Shown piece by piece: positions 61,081-64,000 of a stretch of 64,000 nt of DNA. The notes below the pieces were generated by a model, which had not been told where the DNA came from, ran no database searches, and was given only the letters and a program-made list of their open reading frames with translations. A program made the translations under genes and the position numbers. Source of the stretch: Planococcus citri (taxonomy: Eukaryota; Arthropoda; Insecta; Hemiptera; Pseudococcidae); assembly GCF_950023065.1 (NCBI RefSeq), contig NC_088679.1, positions 46,252,001-46,316,000 of the forward strand. The letters run 5' to 3'. How positions within the stretch are numbered: the stretch's first letter is position 1; each line of letters starts with the position of its first letter.

Positions 61081-63130
61081 TGGAATAAAAGCAGTTCTTG
61101 GCAAAGCCTTACGTTTTTACTACAGCAATCAAAATAATAAATTTTGGAAACGGTTACCGAACTTCAGAAGAATAACAAGCTGAAAGGAGAAAAAACAAGG
61201 GCTGATGAAATATCATCTCAAGAAAAAATGTTGAAGAAAATTAAACAAATTAAACCACACACAACCTTTTCTTGTATGTACTTCTAATAAACAGTACCTC
61301 TACCAATCCAAACAGTAATGCTCAAGATCTGCAAGGTATTTTTTAATGAGCGGCATCTGATGAAAGATGCTTCCTGATACCTCAGCTAAAATTTTTACTC
61401 TCAATTTTGAATCAGTGAAAAACTACAGAAATTCAATGAGAATTGTGGAGATTACAATTTTCCATAAATAAATAGATTTTTTCTCTATGGAATTGTTTTC
61501 AAGATATTTTGGGCAACACTTGAAAAGCTCAACTTCAAATCGTGACTGTTTGAAATTCAATTTTTTTTTTACTTCAGCATCACAAAAATCAAATTTTAGA
61601 AAACACTAAGAGTTTTACAAAAAAAAAAAAATGTAAAAAAACAAAACTGTAGAGCATAAAATTCCCTACCACTACAAGGTCATTCATTTTTCTCAAGAGG
61701 TATTGGTTTTAAAATAAGTAAGTATGCACTTCAAGAAAAAACCAAAAAATTCAGCTTCAACTTTGTGATTCGGAATCTGGGCTTGAAAAGATCCAGATCA
61801 TTCAATTAATCGATTCGTATTTTATTCCCGTATTTCATTTTAGGTGGTTTCATTTCGTTTAAATTTTTTATATTTTTTTTTCTTTTTCTTTAATGAAAAA
61901 ATCGTGATACCAACCATACTTCTACATCGTGTACGATGATTCTAAATGCATTTGCAAAATGCTTAAAAACTAGGTTACTTACGTATTCTAGTTTCCAACA
62001 TGGTTGATTTTTAAATCCAAAAGATTTGTAAATTTTCGAGAATGTATATTTTAATTTAAGAAAACACACCACACACACTTCCTTTTCAGATTCTTGATCT
62101 TTCGAGATAGTAATTAACAATCAAATATTCTCAAAACTCACATCAGCTATGTAAAAAATGTTAATTGATGAAGACTAAACGCTGCGTCTGTGTAGAAAAG
62201 TATGCGAAATTTCTTTCCCAATCAATTAACTTTTGTAACGGATGTTAAAATAAAAAATACATGAGAAAATAACAAAAATCATACAATCATGTTGCACAAT
62301 AAACATCTATATTACACATTCAGTTTTTTTTCTTTTTTAATAGCATCTTAGTTTCACACTTCCTATTAATAAGTTTGACAATAAAAACAATATAATAAAA
62401 TTTTTTCTAGCAATTCTCCTTCATTTCTAACAAACATCGTATTGGTTTGCAAACCTACACATTTTTGCTGTTTCATGTCATTATCTTTCAAATAGTCGCA
62501 CACTGTTCGGTATGTACTTTCATTTCAGGTTTTACGTAATGTCAAATTATTTTTGATGCATTTTTTATTTGAAATTAATCAAATATATTTTCAACTTTTA
62601 ATAAGCTAATGCATCTACTTTGTTCGACTGTATATAAGAATAACGAGCGTAGATGCAATAACAGTTTTGAACAAATAGTCATCAGAATATCCATAATTTT
62701 TACGAAGTTTAATTTTTTATGCCATCACGAAACAATCATTCGATAAAAATTGTTGAAAAAGCAACTATGCACAATATGACAAGTCTTCCGGTTAATCAAC
62801 GAACAACCAATCATTTGCAATCAAAAGTACAGATTTTAGTCATTTAAAGCCTCGAAGATGAATTAAAAATCGAATTTAAGCATAATCTTTATTAAAATTT
62901 TAAAAGAGAAGATGAAAATTTGAAAAATAAAAAAATAAATAAAAACCAACAGTAAGTATGGTCAACGAAAAATGAAATTCTATCCTCCTTCAAGTTTCAA
63001 GCAATAGAGGTTATAAGGTGAAGCAACAATTTTTTGTCATCACTGTTTTTCAAATTGATGGTTCAAGAAACTGATTTAATAAGTCATCTCCAAACCATTT
63101 AATCGTGATTTTTTTCCTTTTCTCATTCTG
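61081..63130. other. Repeat-like non-coding stretch
   Basis: A/T homopolymer-rich DNA without coding or RNA signature. Confidence 0.4.
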
Positions 63131-64000
63131 ATTCGCTGTGTAAACTTTCACACACTTCACTCAATTCAATAGCCATCAGATAAATTTGAATTCAAAATTT
63201 CATTGACCTTGAATCACTTAAAGGCAGATTCACAACCAGCTCAAATTAATCATAGCAATTTTTTTTTGTATGTGCGTCAACTGCGCGCTTAATACTTTTT
63301 AGTTTTGAATTGAATGTTCTATGTATGTACATAAATAAGAAGATTGTCAACCTGCAGATCGATACTTGATTTTTTTTTTTTTTTTGTTTCAGGTGAGTAC
63401 AACTTTTTTTCATCAGAGCAAAAAGGAACTTATCATTACCTACTCGTAAGTAAACAAATGACATTGTATATTATGATTTACGCAAGAATCTATTATTAAT
63501 TCATGAATGGAAGTATGTAATCCTCTCTTAACCAATCTTATCAGACCAACTAATGATGAAAAATACTCTCTTCTACATCGACGCAAAAAAATGCATCAAG
63601 GTATACGATACGAATTCTCGCAACGCGAACGCAAAATTTCCGCACAAAAGTTCGCGTTTTCCGGTTCACTGGGATAAAACTTTCATCATACTTCAAATAT
63701 TATATCGATTACGATTAGCAACGATTATAAATCTTCATAGATTCAACCTGTTTCGACTTTAATTACGCTATTAATCATTGATCAAGTAGCCATTGGTAAA
63801 TGCATTAAGAATTGCGCGCTGTCACCTATAATCTACTTCCTGAATCCTTGGGCTTTCGATCTTAAACAGTTGCACTAGTTTCGTATTCATAGTTCTGTAG
63901 TGTACTATATGTATACCTAGACCTACGTATTACGTAAGCATGTAAATTTTTTTGGTGCTGTTAAGATATATACGACGACGATGAATTAGCTCCATACGTC
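63131..64000. other. Non-coding stretch to the window end
   Basis: T15 run at about 63371-63385. A plus-strand ATG frame at 63553-63762 contains a donor-like ATCAAG then GTATAC, but its composition changes abruptly along its length and no partner exon is visible. Not called. Confidence 0.35.

Overview
The window looks like nuclear DNA of an invertebrate, most likely an insect. It is strongly AT-rich and full of short GTAGGTA/TACCTAC and TACGAG repeats. It contains exon-sized reading frames with GT-AG splice signals, a decayed mariner-type transposon, MITEs, a probable tRNA-derived SINE and no bacterial-style gene packing. A sap-feeding hemipteran such as an aphid, mealybug or scale insect is my best guess from the microsatellite texture. 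A lepidopteran is not excluded. No gene in the window can be read from end to end.

The coding content I can support is small. On the minus strand, 7210-8029 is a probable last exon of a single-pass membrane protein. A well-bounded upstream exon at 11961-12204 encodes a Ser/Thr/Pro-rich segment. The two may belong to one gene, but their splice phases do not match directly, so at least one exon would have to lie between them. On the plus strand, 19893-20167 is a probable first coding exon of a secreted or extracellular protein: it has a signal peptide, a Gly/Asn/Ser/Thr-rich region and a clean GTAAGC donor. It sits behind a relatively GC-rich upstream region at about 19.4-19.9 kb. Its later exons were not found. 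A few short coding-like frames (17103-17258, 25474-25729, 52236-52478) are given with low confidence.

The rest is intronic or intergenic DNA shaped by repeats. From left to right: two diverged tandem arrays (1.3-1.7 and 3.1-4.0 kb); a tRNA-derived SINE fragment (4.8 kb); a hAT-like MITE with 8-bp target duplications (8264-8905); a mariner-family deletion derivative with 188-bp terminal inverted repeats and a transposase remnant (22483-23408); a 2.9-kb inverted repeat (27278-30170); a pogo-like MITE flanked by TA (37722-38090); and a foldback MITE (58845-59098) with a partial relative at 38.2 kb. Pieces of an old dispersed repeat family recur at 33.8-35.0, 38.4-40.3, 54.7-55.4 and 57.5-58.7 kb and inside the large inverted repeat.

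The most unusual structure is the 2.9-kb inverted repeat. Its outer 646-bp blocks (27315-27960 and 29475-30120) are exact reverse complements as far as I could read. Its inner parts, nearer the centre, are clearly diverged and carry indels. That is the reverse of what a simple ageing palindrome would show. If transcribed it would form a very long hairpin. I did not find a defence system, gene cluster or other recognisable multi-gene system.
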